Assembly (NCBI GenBank): GCA_003344405.1
Contig: NOWV01000329.1
Span: forward strand, 1 to 47,382
DNA length: 47,382 nt
Direction: 5' to 3'
Source of the DNA: Trichoplax sp. H2
Taxonomy: Eukaryota; Placozoa; Uniplacotomia; Trichoplacea
Made by a program: the position numbers and the translations under genes. Within the stretch, counting starts at the first letter, position 1; every line of letters starts with the position of its first letter. Shown one piece after another: positions 1 through 12,975 of this stretch. The notes beneath the pieces are model-generated. The model saw only the letters and a program-made list of their open reading frames with translations, was not told where the DNA came from and searched no databases.

Positions 1-560
1 AGCGAATCTCTTAGGAAGCTTCAAACTGGAAATAGGATAGATGATTTGTATAATATAAAGGTGTTAATTTCATAGCTACCTGTCTAGATATGTATGCAAT
101 TAAACTTTCTTGTAATGATGTTAGTCTAAAGTCTCTTTCTCAAGCAATGCCTCATAATTTACAGCCAGGGTTTGAAAAACAGCTTTCTTAGACAAGCTAC
201 ACATACCCATCAATGCTAACCAAAAGGCGATCTCACCCTTATCATGAGACTGATTATACTATATTTTAGGACTTGTGGCAATACGTGCTACAAAATGCAA
301 CACTGAAACATTGAAATTATATTTTATTTATTGAATATCGGAAGTATTCTTTTTTAAAGCCATAATTCCGCGTCATCATTCAGTAATTTAAAAATGTCCT
401 TACAGAACAAATAAAAAAACTTGATCTATCTATGTAATAAAAATTTCAATATTCCCATCTGCTACCAATTACGCGCATACCATATTCTATATTATTGGCT
501 CTTTTGTAAGGCATTATTACTCTTTTATAACCATGACGATAACAGCTAGTCGAGTTGGAT
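1..560 (-). pseudogene. Left-edge fragment of a further PERK copy (copy 0), luminal part
   Basis: This stretch has no usable reading frame but resembles 9226-9920 and 12730-13330, the luminal-domain ends of two other PERK relics. Shared text includes the region around 200-300, which matches 9440-9560 nearly base for base (the run ending in a 'gctacaaaatg' motif). In the intact gene the equivalent part is luminal exon 6 near 17200-17280. I infer that the array continues left of the window and that this is the 5'-truncated end of another copy on the minus strand. From about 280 to 735 it grades into the spacer found downstream of each kinase end (also 9540-10010 and 12960-13440). Confidence 0.6.
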
Positions 561-737
561 ACTGAATAATCAGCTATGTATATCTGCTATAATTTAGTTT
601 TATCACAGTCTGCAAGAAACATGAAATGCTAAACACTAGATATGATAAGAACTAGAAAAAATTTTCCTGCATATCACTGCTATTATATAATTAAACGACT
701 CATTATAACACTTTAATATTAGCATATACTTCGCTCG

Positions 738-3700
738 CTAGAATTCTTCAGCAAGAGGGCGTTGTTTTGGGTTACTGCAAAGCAACCATCTTATGAAATT
801 CGCCTAGCATAGTTAACAAGTTAAAAGAATGAATTTTTGTTGACTTTTAAATCGTATTGATTCGATAACATAGCATACCTCTACAGGCTTGTCCATGCTA
901 AACGTATTATCAAACTCATTCCGCTCTCGTAAATTAGACAAGAGCTATAAAGCAGGTCAATGTTTTCAATCACTTTCTACCTTTATTACTTTTGACACTC
1001 TATTTAAATATTTTAGTTGATTGAACTTACTTTGATTCGTTCCATTCCAGTTCCCATCGGATGAAGCAGCTCATAAAGTATTATACCTAATGCATAAATA
1101 TCTACTTTTTGGTTGTAACATTTCTCATACACCTAGCGGGGATATTTAAAACCAAGCAGATTATATACTTCAATCAACACTAAAAAGCAAACGGTACACA
1201 CTGTATAAATTACCTGTTCAGGACTCATATATAATAAAGTACCCACATTCCTAGTATATATTTCACGTTTATAACCTTTAGACGTGCTTTGGGATAAATT
1301 ATCTATCATGTCAGCAGTCACAAATTAACTTGTCAATACGTAATTAACGTTTGTACAATTCATACTATCCATTTTTAAATAGTTTAAATTTCTGATTTGT
1401 AGCGGTAACAGTACCATAGTCATTGTAATCAATTGCTAATCCAAAATCGCCAATTTTTATAAGGCCATCCATAGAAAAGAATATGTTGGCGGGCTACAGT
1501 ATCAACAGGTAATTCATATTATAAACGTTATGACGATGATATCATGATTTTACCAAACGACATTGATACTATGAGTTATCCTATTGACAGTACTACTTTT
1601 AAATCTCTATGAATTAAACCAATATCATGGATGTAAACGAGGGCCTTGAGAATCTATAAATTAAGAATTAAGAAGTGGCAAAGATTTGTGTATTGTGTAC
1701 GCTAGCAAAGATGAGTACATGATAGATACAATTGCTTAGAAAGAGTGCCACACAATATGTTACCTTGATTTCTACTAGAGGCTTACCTGATCAAATATAT
1801 CATAACATTTACTAATGTTCCGATTTTGATCATGTATTTGCAACCATTTGCTCAACGTTTCCGAATGGCATAGTTGCATTTGAATGATTAAATAGCTAAA
1901 AGGCTTCACCACTTCTGTCGGATAAGACTGAGGGTATTTTCTTGCTTTTTCAACACCGAAATGGACATAAGATGACGATGATGTCATCTCAACTGCGTTG
2001 CTATCGGATTGTCTGCTACTAGCAGACGGTAATGTCGCATCTCGTTCTTCGAAGATAATTCTTGAGCTCGAATTACTGGGAGTAAGGTCGTCATTCATTT
2101 TAAAAGCGATTTCTACCAAATCACTACCGCTTTCTTTTCCAAGTAAAGATTATAGAAAAATTACGCTACTCGAAGAATTATCGTTGCTAGTATTGCCATT
2201 ACCGTTACCTATCAAACTTGATAGTCTGAGAATATTCATATGCGAAAACTGAGAATTGGATTCGCTTTCTTCACTATAAGATTACAAAAATAAATCAAAA
2301 CCTTGCTTTTTTTGCTAATATGATGCAAATTTCAACGCTATTTTAGTTGTCGGTGACATCATCTAGTACCTAGCAAATAGGTCTAAGTTATTTGACCGAT
2401 TGCAGGATAATTTTTCTATCCATGCGTTGTAATACCGTATCGTTCCAATGTTATCTAGTTTCGCCAGTACCTTTACTTCGCGTAACACTTTTTCACGCTT
2501 ATCATCCCTAAAAAATGAATATAAACAGTTGCTTTTATCAAGACTATTCTTTAAAATTTGATATTTAATCAAATCTATCTTTTAGCCATTTTTCAATGCA
2601 ATCGCTGTTTACTTGTTAGGCAATTGCAATATTTTAAGTGCGTAATCCTGGTTATCCAATTTGTTTCTGGCTTTCATCACAACACCATAGCCACCACTTC
2701 CAAGCTTCTCTTTTAGTTCGAATTCGTTTTGCAACCTAATGATGAAATTTGTACAACTGCCTATGATTATGAAAAAGGCTACCATACTTTTCATCAATCG
2801 CAATCAGCATAACACAGTCAATTACCGTGAAATTTGCATAATCTCTCCATTACCAGTGTTGATATTCTAAAAGATATTACAGGCGTATTTCACAAATTTA
2901 ATGTTACGGTATGTTAATAACTAAAGCTTCTTATCACCAAATCGCTCTTGCTTAAGATAGTACATGCTGTTAACGTTTCAGATAAGTGAGATACGGAACT
3001 AAAAATTATCCCATTATATTATATCCTATGCGATATATTTATTTATCGATTAGTGAGAGCAACATTAAGCTACTAAAGTTACCAAATTGGAAGCTTCACC
3101 CTCGTTTGGCACTTGAGAATTAATTTCTATTATTGAGTTAGCAGCATTAACTTTATGATCATCGGCTGCCGATTCACGTTTTCTAGACTGACACTATACC
3201 ATGATCCGGATAAAGTAGCAAATGATAATATTTCAGATAAAGGAGATAAGAATCTTTGGCGCTAATGATATTATATTATTACATTATATCCTAAACGATA
3301 TATATCGATCGCGAGTACAATTAAAAACTTAATTTACCACATTGGAAACTCGGTCCTCGCTTGATACTTGCGATTTATTTTCTAATTTGGAGTTGGCAGC
3401 ATCTATTTCATGATCTTCGGTTGTCGATTCGTCATTTCCAAGCTGATACTTTACCAGATAGTACAGGATTACAAACTTAATGCCGTAAATCACCAGTAGA
3501 CATGTCCTAATCATGATGATAATAAAATCAGATTTAGGGATTGTAGTAAAATGTTAAGCCAAAATGAAATAATAGAATAATACAATACTCGTATATATAA
3601 GAATCATCTGATATTAATCAAGAAATTGACGCTGTACTATGAAATCGCTACCTTGCTGATGCAGATAACATACTAAAGGCCCAAAGACATTGTTTCGATC

Positions 3701-6233
3701 TAATAATCACCGGACGCTTGCAATATTTTGCGGTAAGAAAGTATTGCGTCTATATCATTTACGAAATAACAATGTTAATACAATTTTTACCGTACATAAA
3801 TCGTAAAATCTATACTTTTTAGGAAATGACGTTGTTAATCATCAAGATGAATTAAAATTTCCTCGTGCTTTAGTAGCGTAGTTTATCTAGTCATAATCTA
3901 TATTCGTTGATGGCAGAAACATTCTCTGTACAGCTAGTTTGAAAATTAAGTATGGCAACGAGCACAGTTTTGCAATTCAGTCCGTCCTTGCTCTCTGAGC
4001 AAAACATTCTACGTCATCATATCTACTTAATAGCTAATAGCAACTGTAATACTTTGCAGAAGGTGATGGACAGAGCATCAAGCCAGCATGCGTAAAATAA
4101 TATATATTCAATAACTTGTTTGGAACGCTATGCAATATGACAGTCAAAGCATGCCACGTGCTTTGAGGGCACAAAAAATCTGCCAGAAAAAAATTGAAGC
4201 ATGCCAAAATTATGATATCGATCGATTCGCTTTCATATCTATTTAGCTATTTATTAAAACATGGACGGTAGAGACTATGAATAATCAGTTTGCAGTGCGA
4301 TAGCGTATGATATCATTTTATCGGATTAATTAGCGGTAAATCAGAGAGATAAGATACTACCGCAATATCTAAACTACGGCAGCATTTCTATTTCTATTAG
4401 ATTTGTTAGTGGAATATTTCGCACTTTCTGAACTGCAGTAGCTTGACTATTTAGAGAAGTTCACGTCGAGATGGTTTAACAAATCTGCAGATTCATTAGC
4501 CTTATATAGAACAAGATACTATCACATTTTCTGAACTACGGTAGCTTTTCTATTTGGAGAAGTTAACGTAAAGATGGTCTAACTAGAGAGTGAATGCAAT
4601 GAATACTATAATTGCGATAATTCGTTCTATATCAAACACTAACGGATTATTTCTCGCTTTAAGAAAAGCTACAAAGCCAAGCTGTTGAATTGTTGTGTAG
4701 CGAAATCAATATCTGTTGTAATTTATTTTATGTAAAGTTGAAATATCATTCTAATTATTATTTCTCTATGTATACTGCCTTCCAAAAATAACTCAAGGTG
4801 ATACCTTACCCTTACGCAGTTTATACTATGGTTTGCTATCGTAGGGATACGTATTTCCCAAAAATAATTTCCCGTTAGTAATTTATTCTAGTGTTAAAAA
4901 GCGTCATATAGTATGATAGGTATTTCTAATAATTTCGATACCGGATAGGAATCGTAGTTTGTAAGCATTGCAGTTACCTACGGTTTCAACCGGCATGAGC
5001 AGCAGTAAAGTAAGCATGTTTTCAATCTAGATATCATTTACAGTAACATGAATGTAGTGTAATTTGATCTATCTAGCCAGATGACTATGGCAGACTTTAC
5101 CCCTAAATTCTATTTTATATATCAAGATGACATGGCGAAGAAAGTCAACAATGCAACAGTTCAAGAGATCTGATCAGAAATTAAATCAATTTGTCTGATT
5201 ATCAATCCACTTTTAGGCTGATGATCGCCATACCTTAAAATATCCATTTTCTTGAGCATCTACCCGTACACGGTTGCAGTCATCATGGTCGAGAGTAAAT
5301 CTAGGCTCATCGACTTCTTCCTGTAAATGAAGAGCAGAAATGATAGATTAGTGTTTTCAGATTAAAAAATATTTCTACTACAGGCTTCTTGCACAAATTA
5401 TCTATCCATTTTCAGGACGATACTGCAGACATAAATGCTATCTGGCCAATCTCAGCGACGGACTGCTGTTGTACAACTGGATGAACTTTATATGATAATG
5501 AAATACTTTTCAGTTTTACCTTGGTCGTTGATGAGAGAAATAGCTTGGAGAATGAATGCAAAATCCACCAATATTTTCGTCCGTTATCTTTAGCGTCTAC
5601 AGTCCATTTCCTGCCCAAGGTGCGAATTGTCATCAATGATTTACTGGAGAAGAAAGAAGAAACAATTTGTTGTTACTAACGTCCCCTTCATCATTTTTAG
5701 TCATGAATGTCTACGTGGTAGCTACATGAAGGTAAAATGAGTCAAAATTGCATCATATTCACTTTTTCCTGTCTTATTTGCGAAACAGTGTATCGATTAC
5801 TCAATTACCGGTAATTGAATCATCGATTGTGCTGTCACGGAGTTCTACTATTATATCAGGAATGGGTAGAAAAAAGTCCAACTTTCACTTTTTAATATTG
5901 AGAAAACTGACTCAGAATCAACGCTATATCTCAATATCGAAATACTGAATGATTAGTGATTAAGTTATCCATAGTTCTATCATGGACCACTGCAAATCAA
6001 TAGGAAATATCCTAACTGTACTTCTGAAATATTTAGTCGTCCTATAGTTGTACTATCCTATCAGGAATGGGTAAAATAGTGGAATTTTTACTTGTTCATA
6101 TCGAGAAAACTTACTAAGAATCAGCGCTGCATGTCAGCCTAGAGGCACTCTCCGAATCGTCCAATCCATGAGTACCACATAGAAGCAATGGAAGAATGAT
6201 CCATACAAAGACAAGGCGGCATCGAAATTGCAT
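738..6233 (-). pseudogene. PERK-like kinase copy 1, decayed but with signal peptide, TM and most kinase exons
   Basis: Second-best preserved PERK copy. Exon 1 (6115-6233) starts with ATG and a hydrophobic signal peptide. Exon 2 (near 5511-5640) and exon 3 (near 5240-5330) are open. Luminal exons 4-9 are missing or unrecognisable between about 5200 and 3520. The TM exon (near 3341-3521), glycine loop GSGGYGVV with YALK lysine (near 2610-2740), [13 protein letters not shown] exon (2363-2510), HRDLK exon (about 1610-1667), PAN...DFG exon (about 1390-1495), MSPEQ exon, KVDIYALG exon (1031-1132) and LLSNL exon (879-944) are readable. Damage seen: an in-frame TAA at 2150-2152 in the kinase insert; the donor after the DFG exon reads AT where the intact copy has GT; a 1-base loss in the last exon gives TAG at 738-740. 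A truncated transcript could still exist, but a working PERK cannot be read from it. Confidence 0.8.
2975..3465 (-). repeat. Tandem duplication of the juxtamembrane exon plus flank inside PERK copy 1
   Basis: Two diverged copies lie about 257 bp apart, roughly 2975-3205 and 3230-3465. Both contain intron text ending in a 'ttatatcct...cgatatat' stretch, followed on the minus strand by the acidic, serine-rich segment just inside the membrane helix (DHEIDAANSKLENKSQVSS in the 3' genomic copy, DHKVNAANSIIEINSQVP in the other). The intact gene has one such exon (15938-16106). Confidence 0.7.
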
Positions 6234-7620
6234 CGATATAAGGTTGCAAAAGCGGCTAACTTGGCAATCCATTTGTCGATTTGGTAGTCAATATCAATGG
6301 AATAATATGGCAGTCCTCTTACCAATATTGGCAGTTGAAAAATGGCAAATTATGTCATTGCTAATCCTTTTATAGCCACGTCAAAGTACCGTAGGAACTG
6401 TAGGATTGTAAGAAGAGCCAAATTAAGTGCATCATTTCCATATCCAACCAATGATTATCACGGTAGCATTTTGGGAATCATTTTTTTTCGCCATTTTTGG
6501 AGCTATTTAGCTGTGGGATTGACGGACAGCATTATTTTTATTTACCTTTCCTACAGTCAAGCCACTTGAGTACTGTAACTTCTGTAAGTCAGGCAGTCTG
6601 GATTTCCATCTGCACAGCATGGAAGCGTAAAAAATGCGCAGTAGAGTTGTTTTTTTTCAACCAAGAGTTAGCAACTGTTATTTTCATCAATTCCATTACC
6701 TCTACTATCATCCTAGTCGAGGTTGATTCCAGTAGACAAGACTGCTAGTGACAGCAGGACTTGCTATTGATGTTGCTAGCCAAAAGAGAGCAAGTCCAAC
6801 TGCCAATTGTTGCATAGTTGATTTCAGTAGACAAGACTGCCGGCGATGGCTAGACAAGCTACTAGCCGACAGAGAGCTAGTCTTTAACTGCCATTTTGCT
6901 GTATAGTTTCATGTTTATAAAATAGATTCAAAGAATAAAGAGTAGACCAAGCTAAAAAGTACTGATAGAAATTTACGCTCAGTCTAGTCAAGAAAGGATC
7001 CAAGCATTTTTTTGTAGGCGATTCTGAGCCAAAAATGAATATTTCGTATGGTGCACCTTTGAGAGAAATTTCTCTCACCTTAGATCGATTTCGCCCATTT
7101 AGGATATCATAAGTTGAATGTAGCCACTTTAACAAAATAGGTTCAAAGAATGAAAGAGTCAACAAAGTTAGCTGGAACTAGACTGTTGGCAGAAATTGTC
7201 ACTCAGTTCAGTCAAGCAAGGATTCAAGCATGTTCATGTTGTGTAGACGATTCCGAGCTAGAAATGAATGTTTTACACGCTGAACCTTGACAGAATATTC
7301 CCTCACCTTGACCTATTTCGCCTATCTAGGATATCAATAAGCTAAATGCGGCCACTCAAGGATGCGTTCAAGAAAGAGAAAAACAAATCGACAATGTAAT
7401 TTTTTTACAGCACAGTACAGCAAACTTTTTGCATACCTATCGTCTATAAGGGTCGATGCCATGTTTTTGCCGTTGTTAACTCCATCGCTTTCGCTTACTT
7501 TCTAAGCTAGATCGCTCATCTGCAGCAGTCACAATCCTTGAATCAATCATCCATAAGTCGATTCAACAATTGCTCTAACTCTTGAGGGTAACTTTAGTAA
7601 TTGACGAATAAGTTTCGACG
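6234..7620. other. Spacer between PERK copies 1 and B, no gene seen
   Basis: No convincing coding exon. The right part of 6234-6750 resembles the region upstream of the intact PERK gene (20400-20700), including the 'ggattgacgga' stretch, so it is the duplicated 5' flank. A roughly 97-bp imperfect duplication sits at about 6721-6900, and a 215-bp duplication is listed separately. Reading frames of 60-90 codons here show no family motif and are not conserved between copies. Confidence 0.6.
6920..7355. repeat. 215-bp diverged tandem duplication
   Basis: The unit beginning 'aaatagattcaaagaat' at 6920 is repeated from 7135 ('aaataggttcaaagaat'). Both carry in the same order 'gctcagtc/actcagtt', 'caagcatgtt/caagcattt', 'gaatgtttta/gaatatttcg', 'cctatttcgcc/cgatttcgccc' and 'aggatatca'. 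Identity looks like about 70-75 percent by eye. It lies in the spacer upstream of PERK copy 1. Confidence 0.75.
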
Positions 7621-9555
7621 ATCAGTTTGGTGGTAAAGGAAATAGGCTACAGTTTCATTTTTAAGCTATCAAGCTCGATGGACCACCACGGTGGTAGCAA
7701 TACTTGCAACAATGATGCGCCGAGTAGTATCCTATTTCTACAATTTTATTTGAAGAAGAAAGTGGCGATGGTTCGATACAAATTGCCTTGGAAACCAAGA
7801 ACGATATTAGATTGAGTCATTCAGACTCAAGAATTGTTTTCGAAGAAGTAGATGCACTCGTGTATCGCCTTTTGCTCATGATAAGCCTTGTAATAACGGT
7901 GGAGTTAGGATGCAATCATCTCCATCTTATGTCAATTCAAGCGTTAGCAAAGTAATTCACCATCAAAAAACGATCATCTAAGGAATCGTTCCAGGTCTGA
8001 GATTGTTTTCCAAGAAAGAGATGCCACTACAGCGTTGTGATAGCAATAAGCTCACGAGAGATTAATAAATAGTAGTAGATCAAGTCCTAGAAATATCCGA
8101 TGCATGACTTATCGATTCTATAATTCATTATCAAGACTAACTTCAATCACTGAACTTACTAAATTAGGAGCTTTGTCTTCGATGGCTTCTGGCCATTCCT
8201 TACTTATTATTGAGCCACCAGGATCCAATTAGGACTTCTTCAGCTACCGATTCGCCTTTTCTAAACCGATCCTTAACTATAGATGGTATTTTCCCATCCT
8301 CATCATCATCATCATCGCCATGGAAACATCAAGAATCGAATGAATTGCAGCAATAGTTGGAACAAATTAGGAATAACATGCTAAGACAGTAATACAAATT
8401 GACCCACAGTGCCTATTGGAGTCTTTAATATTTCTCCATAAAAGTAACATAATATCCATCGCCAATGACTAGAATGATTGATTAGGTTTTTTTACCCGAC
8501 TAAATATAGAGCAGCCAAATCTTAGCTTGTAGATGAAGAGCTATGTTGAGCATGGTATTCTACAAATAGTCAATCTCAGCCTAGAAAGGTACTCAGGCAA
8601 AGCATCCATGATCATAAATAGTTAGGTGCCGAATTCCGTTAATAGGAATGATCAAAGTAGATAAGTAACGCATAGAGTTGGTTATAGTCATAGCGAGATC
8701 TCTATGGCTATAGTAGTCCGGAATAACTGATTTACCTTAGAAGACAGCAGCATTACTTCCATCCTTGCTAATTTCCATAATAAGTGTCCTTGCTATAAAC
8801 GGCCGATAGTTTATATCTACAGTATATGTTAAATGAGTTTGGCTAGTTTTATATAATCAGCTTAGAATAGCATTTTTCGTCATTTCTGTTAGTCAGACCA
8901 TCCTGCGTTTTAGGAAGTTCATTTCTACCAGCATCAACGACTTTAATTTTATTCCTGGTGTAAGAATTCTAGCAGCATCAACTACTTCCATTTTATCCAT
9001 GGTCCAAGCATCGATGATCGCCGTGCAAAATGAAGCACCATTGACAGTATTTGTGCTTGTTATTATGATTGATTTAATCGATAGGATACTCGGATACTCT
9101 TTATCGAAATAATGAACACCTAAATGAACAAGTGAGTTATGCACAATAAAGCAATATCGTTCGGACAACAGAAAGTTGTAACTTGATCCTTTGGATTAGT
9201 GAAAGAGTCTGAAAATTCCATCTATGGCCAATCTCTTTGCGAACTTCAAATTGGAACTAGAATAGATAACAGAATTCATCAGTGCAATATCAAGATGCTC
9301 ATTTCATAGCTACCTGTCTGAGTATGTATGCAACTAGTTTTTCTTATGATGATGTTAGTAGGATATCTCTTTCTCCAATAATATCATAATTTGCGGACAT
9401 GGTTTCAAAAACAGCTATCTTTTCTCTTCTATAACAGTAATGTAGGCCATACATACCCATCAATGCTAACCAAAAGTTGATATCAACCGTACCAGGAGAA
9501 TGGTTATACTTTATTTTTAGAAGAACAGGGACTTGTGGCAATACATGCTACAAAA
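7620..9555 (-). pseudogene. PERK-like relic copy B: luminal/TM fragments plus inverted insert exon, no C-lobe
   Basis: Minus-strand remnants of the luminal exons (from about 9550), of the exon before the membrane helix (8390-8500, with a TAA early in frame) and of the juxtamembrane exon (about 8146-8290). Left of these, at about 7620-8060, the kinase-insert exon lies on the opposite (plus) strand. There its translation still shows the IGYSFIFKLSSSM start and SRIVFEE-type repeats of the PERK insert. The kinase N-lobe and whole C-lobe are missing before copy 1's flank begins. Exons 1-5 are also missing. It has no continuous frame and clear stops, so it is a pseudogene. The same arrangement recurs in copy 2. 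Confidence 0.75.
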
Positions 9556-10009
9556 TGGAACAACGCCAAGACATTAAATTAATCGTATTTTATTTATTAC
9601 TTGTTGGAATTATTGTTTTTGAAAGCCATAATTCCACATTAATTATTCGTTAATTTTAAAATACGTTCTCTTCTATTCCCGTAGCTAATTACAAAAATTT
9701 CCTGACAGAACAAATTTAAACTTTTATCTAGGTTATAAAAATGACAATATTCCCATCTGCTATATACCCTATTCTATTTTTTATAATGCTGTGAGGCATA
9801 ATTGCGTTTTTATAACTATGACGAGTTAGTAGCAATGACAACATGGTCGTAATGGCCAGTTGAGTTGGATGCTGGAGAGTGAGATACGTGTATGTGGTAT
9901 AATTCAGTTTTATTGCATGAAACATCAATTGCTAAACATTAGATATGACGAGAACTCGAAAAAATTTTCCTTATATATCACTGCTATTAATTGATTAAAC
10001 GACTCATTA

Positions 10010-12975
10010 TAACACTTTAATCTTAGCATATACTTCGCTCGCTAGAATTTTTTCAGCAAGCGGGCGTTCTTTTGGGTTACTGCAAAGCAATCATCTTATG
10101 AAATCCGCCTAGCATAGTTAGCAAGTTTAAAGAATGAATTTCTGTTGACTTATAAATTGTATTGATTCGATAACGAGGCATAACTCCCAAGGTTTTTAAT
10201 TAATTACGCTAAACGTATTATCAAACTCATTCCGCTCTCGTAAATTAAACAAGAGCTATAAAGTCAATATTTTCAATCATTTTCTACCTTTATTACTTTT
10301 GACACTCTATTTAAACTTTTAGTTGATTGAACTCACTTTGATTCGTTCCATTCCAGTTGCCATCGGATGAAGCAATTTAATTATGCCTAATGCATAAATA
10401 TCTACTTTTTGGCTATAATATTTTCTAGATACCTAATTGGGTTATCCAAAATCGAGCATAATTCAATCAACTGTCAAAATGAAGAAGTAAACGGTAAATA
10501 CTGCATAAATTATCTGTTCCGGGCTCATATATAATATAGTACCCACATCCCTAGAATATATTCGTATTTCACCTTCATGCCCTTTAGCCGTGCTTGAGGT
10601 AAGTTATCTATCATGCAGTCATAAATTAGCTTGTCGATACGCAGCTATAGCCAATTCATGCTATCCACTCCTAAATAATTTAAATTTCTGATTAGTATTT
10701 TTATTAGTAATTATAATCACTGTGATCAATTGCCAAACCAAAATCGCCAATTTTTATTAGGCCATCCATAGAAAAGAATATGTTGGCGGGCTACAAGTCA
10801 ACAGGTAATTCATATTATAAACACTATTATGATATCGTGATTTCACTAAACGACTCTGATACTGTGAGTTATCCTATTGACAGTACTACTTTTAAATCTC
10901 TATGAATTAATCCAATATTATGGATGTAGACGAGGGCCTTGAGAATCTATAAATTAAGAAGCGGTAAAGATTTATGCATTGTGTACGCTAACAAAGCTGA
11001 GTACATGATAAATATGATTGCTTAGAAAGAGTGCCACACAATATGTTACCTTGTTTTCTCGGCTTACCTGATCAAATATATCATAACATTTACTAACGTT
11101 CCAATTTTGATCATGTATTTGCAACCATTTGTCCAACATTTTTGGCAATTCGATGATCAGTTTGGTGGTATAGAAAATGGGCTACAGTTTTATTTTCAAG
11201 CTATCAAGCTCGATGGGTTACGATGGTGGCAATACTAGCAACAAGGATGCGTGGAGTAGCATCCTATTTCTAGAATTTTTACTTAAAGAAGGAAATGGTA
11301 GTGATTCGATACAAATCGCCTTTGAAACCAATAATGACATTAGACTGAGTCATTGCAACTCAAGAATTGTTTTCAAAGAAGAAGATACGCTCGTATATCG
11401 CCTTTTACTCGTGGTAAGCCTTCTAATAGCAGTGGAGTTAAGGTCGCCATCTTATGTTAATTCAAGCGTTAGAAAAGTAGTTCACAACCAAATAATGATC
11501 ATTTAAGGAATCCTTCAAGTTCGGAGATTGTTTTCGAAGAAAGAGAGGCCACATCAGCATTGTGATAGCTAAGAATGATCAAATATTCGATACATGATTT
11601 ATCGATTATATAATTATCGAGAGTAAGATACAATCACTGGACCTACTAAATCAGGAGCTTGGTCTTCGATGGCTACTGGCGATTCCTTAGCTATTTCTGA
11701 GGTACTAGGATCCAATTTGAGCTTCATCATCAGCCACCTTGCCACCTTTCACCTTTTCTAAACTGGTCCTTAACTATAGACAGTATTTTCCCATCCTCAT
11801 CATCATCATCGCCATGGAAACATCAAAAATCGAATGTATTACAGATTTATCTTGAACAAACCAGGAATAACATGCTAAGGCAGCAATACAAATTAACCCA
11901 CAGTGCCTATTGGAGTCTTTGATGTTCCTTCATCAAAGTAGCATAATATCCATCGCCAATGATTAATTTTGTTTCATTTAGCCGACTAAATATTGCGTAG
12001 CCGAATCTTGGAGTGTAGATGAAGAGCTATGTTAAGCGTAGTATTCTACAAACAGTCAATCTCAGCCAGAGCGTCCATCATCATCAATAGTAGGATACCC
12101 GAATTCCGTTAATGGGAATGATCAAACTAGACGAGGAATGCGTAGAGTTAGTAATTATAGTCTGTATTGCTGAGCTAGACAGATCTAATGGATGAGGAAC
12201 TAATTTGCCTAGACAATTGTATTACTTCCATCCTTGCTGTAAACTGCCGATAGTTTTGTATATGTATTCTATCCAATTCCAGCTGGGTTTTGCTAGTTTA
12301 AAATGATTAGTTTTGAATAACATTTTTCTGTTAATCAGGTCATTCTGCATTTCAAGAAGTTCCTTCCTACCTGCATCAACCACTTAGATAACAGTATATT
12401 CGTGGTACAAGAATTGATGAAAGGCATACGACATGTAGCTACATGAAAAGTATTGTTCATTTTTGTTATCAGATCGTCCTGCATTTGAAGAAGTTCCTTC
12501 TTAGCAGCATAAGCCACTTAATTTTATTCATGGTACAAGAATAGATGGCAGATATACAACATGAAACTACATTGAAAGCAGCTGTGTTTGTTATTATAAT
12601 TTAATCGATAGCATACTCTTAATCGAAATGATTAATACATAAATGAACAAGAGAATCATACACGCAAAAGCAATATCGTTCGGACAGGAAAAAGCTGTAA
12701 TTGGATTATTTGGATCAGTCGAAGTCTGTAACGTCATCTCTGCCGGATCTATTAGAGAGCTTCAAAACTGGAAATGGAATAGAAGATTACCGCAATGTAA
12801 AGATAATCATTTCATAGCTCCGTGTCTAGCTATGGACGCAATCAATTTTTCTTATGATGATGTTAGTAGGACATCTCTTTCTCAAACGATGTCGTAATTT
12901 GCGAACATAGTTTCAAAAACATCTTTCTTTTGGAAAAGCAAAGACCTCTAGCAATACATGCTACAAAATGGAGCA
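10010..12975 (-). pseudogene. PERK-like relic copy 2: luminal/TM fragments, inverted insert, disabled C-lobe
   Basis: Reading leftward on the minus strand: luminal remnants (12900-11900), juxtamembrane exon remnant (about 11650-11750), kinase-insert exon in inverted (+) orientation (about 11160-11575), then a C-lobe. The C-lobe retains LDKWLQIHDQNWNVSKCYDIF (about 11075-11140), the intact [19 protein letters not shown] exon (near 10870-10930) and PANIFF...DFGLAI (near 10715-10795). Disablements: TAA at 10704-10706 soon after DFG; a frameshift and a lost donor (AT for GT) in the MSPEQ exon; a stop in the LLxNLRE exon; TGA at 10091-10093 replacing a conserved Trp codon in the last exon; and no N-lobe with its glycine loop and lysine. 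Introns are kept, so it arose by DNA duplication and not through an mRNA copy. Confidence 0.85.
11160..11575 (+). other. Inverted kinase-insert exon inside PERK relic 2
   Basis: The plus-strand reading frame 11177-11506 is not a separate gene. Its translation aligns with the PERK kinase-insert exon: FSFRGLSKS-like start, a NxSxxD asparagine-rich stretch, SIQIAFETN versus [21 protein letters not shown] versus [12 protein letters not shown], and YVNSSVRK versus HVNSSVRK. All flanking PERK pieces read on the minus strand, so this piece has been flipped. The matching flipped piece in copy B lies at about 7620-8060, and both begin near a 'gatcagtttggtgg' motif. Confidence 0.75.

Noticed and set aside
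11177-11506. Plus-strand 109-codon frame as a separate gene
   Set aside because: Its translation aligns with the PERK kinase-insert exon and lies inside a PERK relic; it is an inverted exon, not a new gene. The same applies to 7627-7815.
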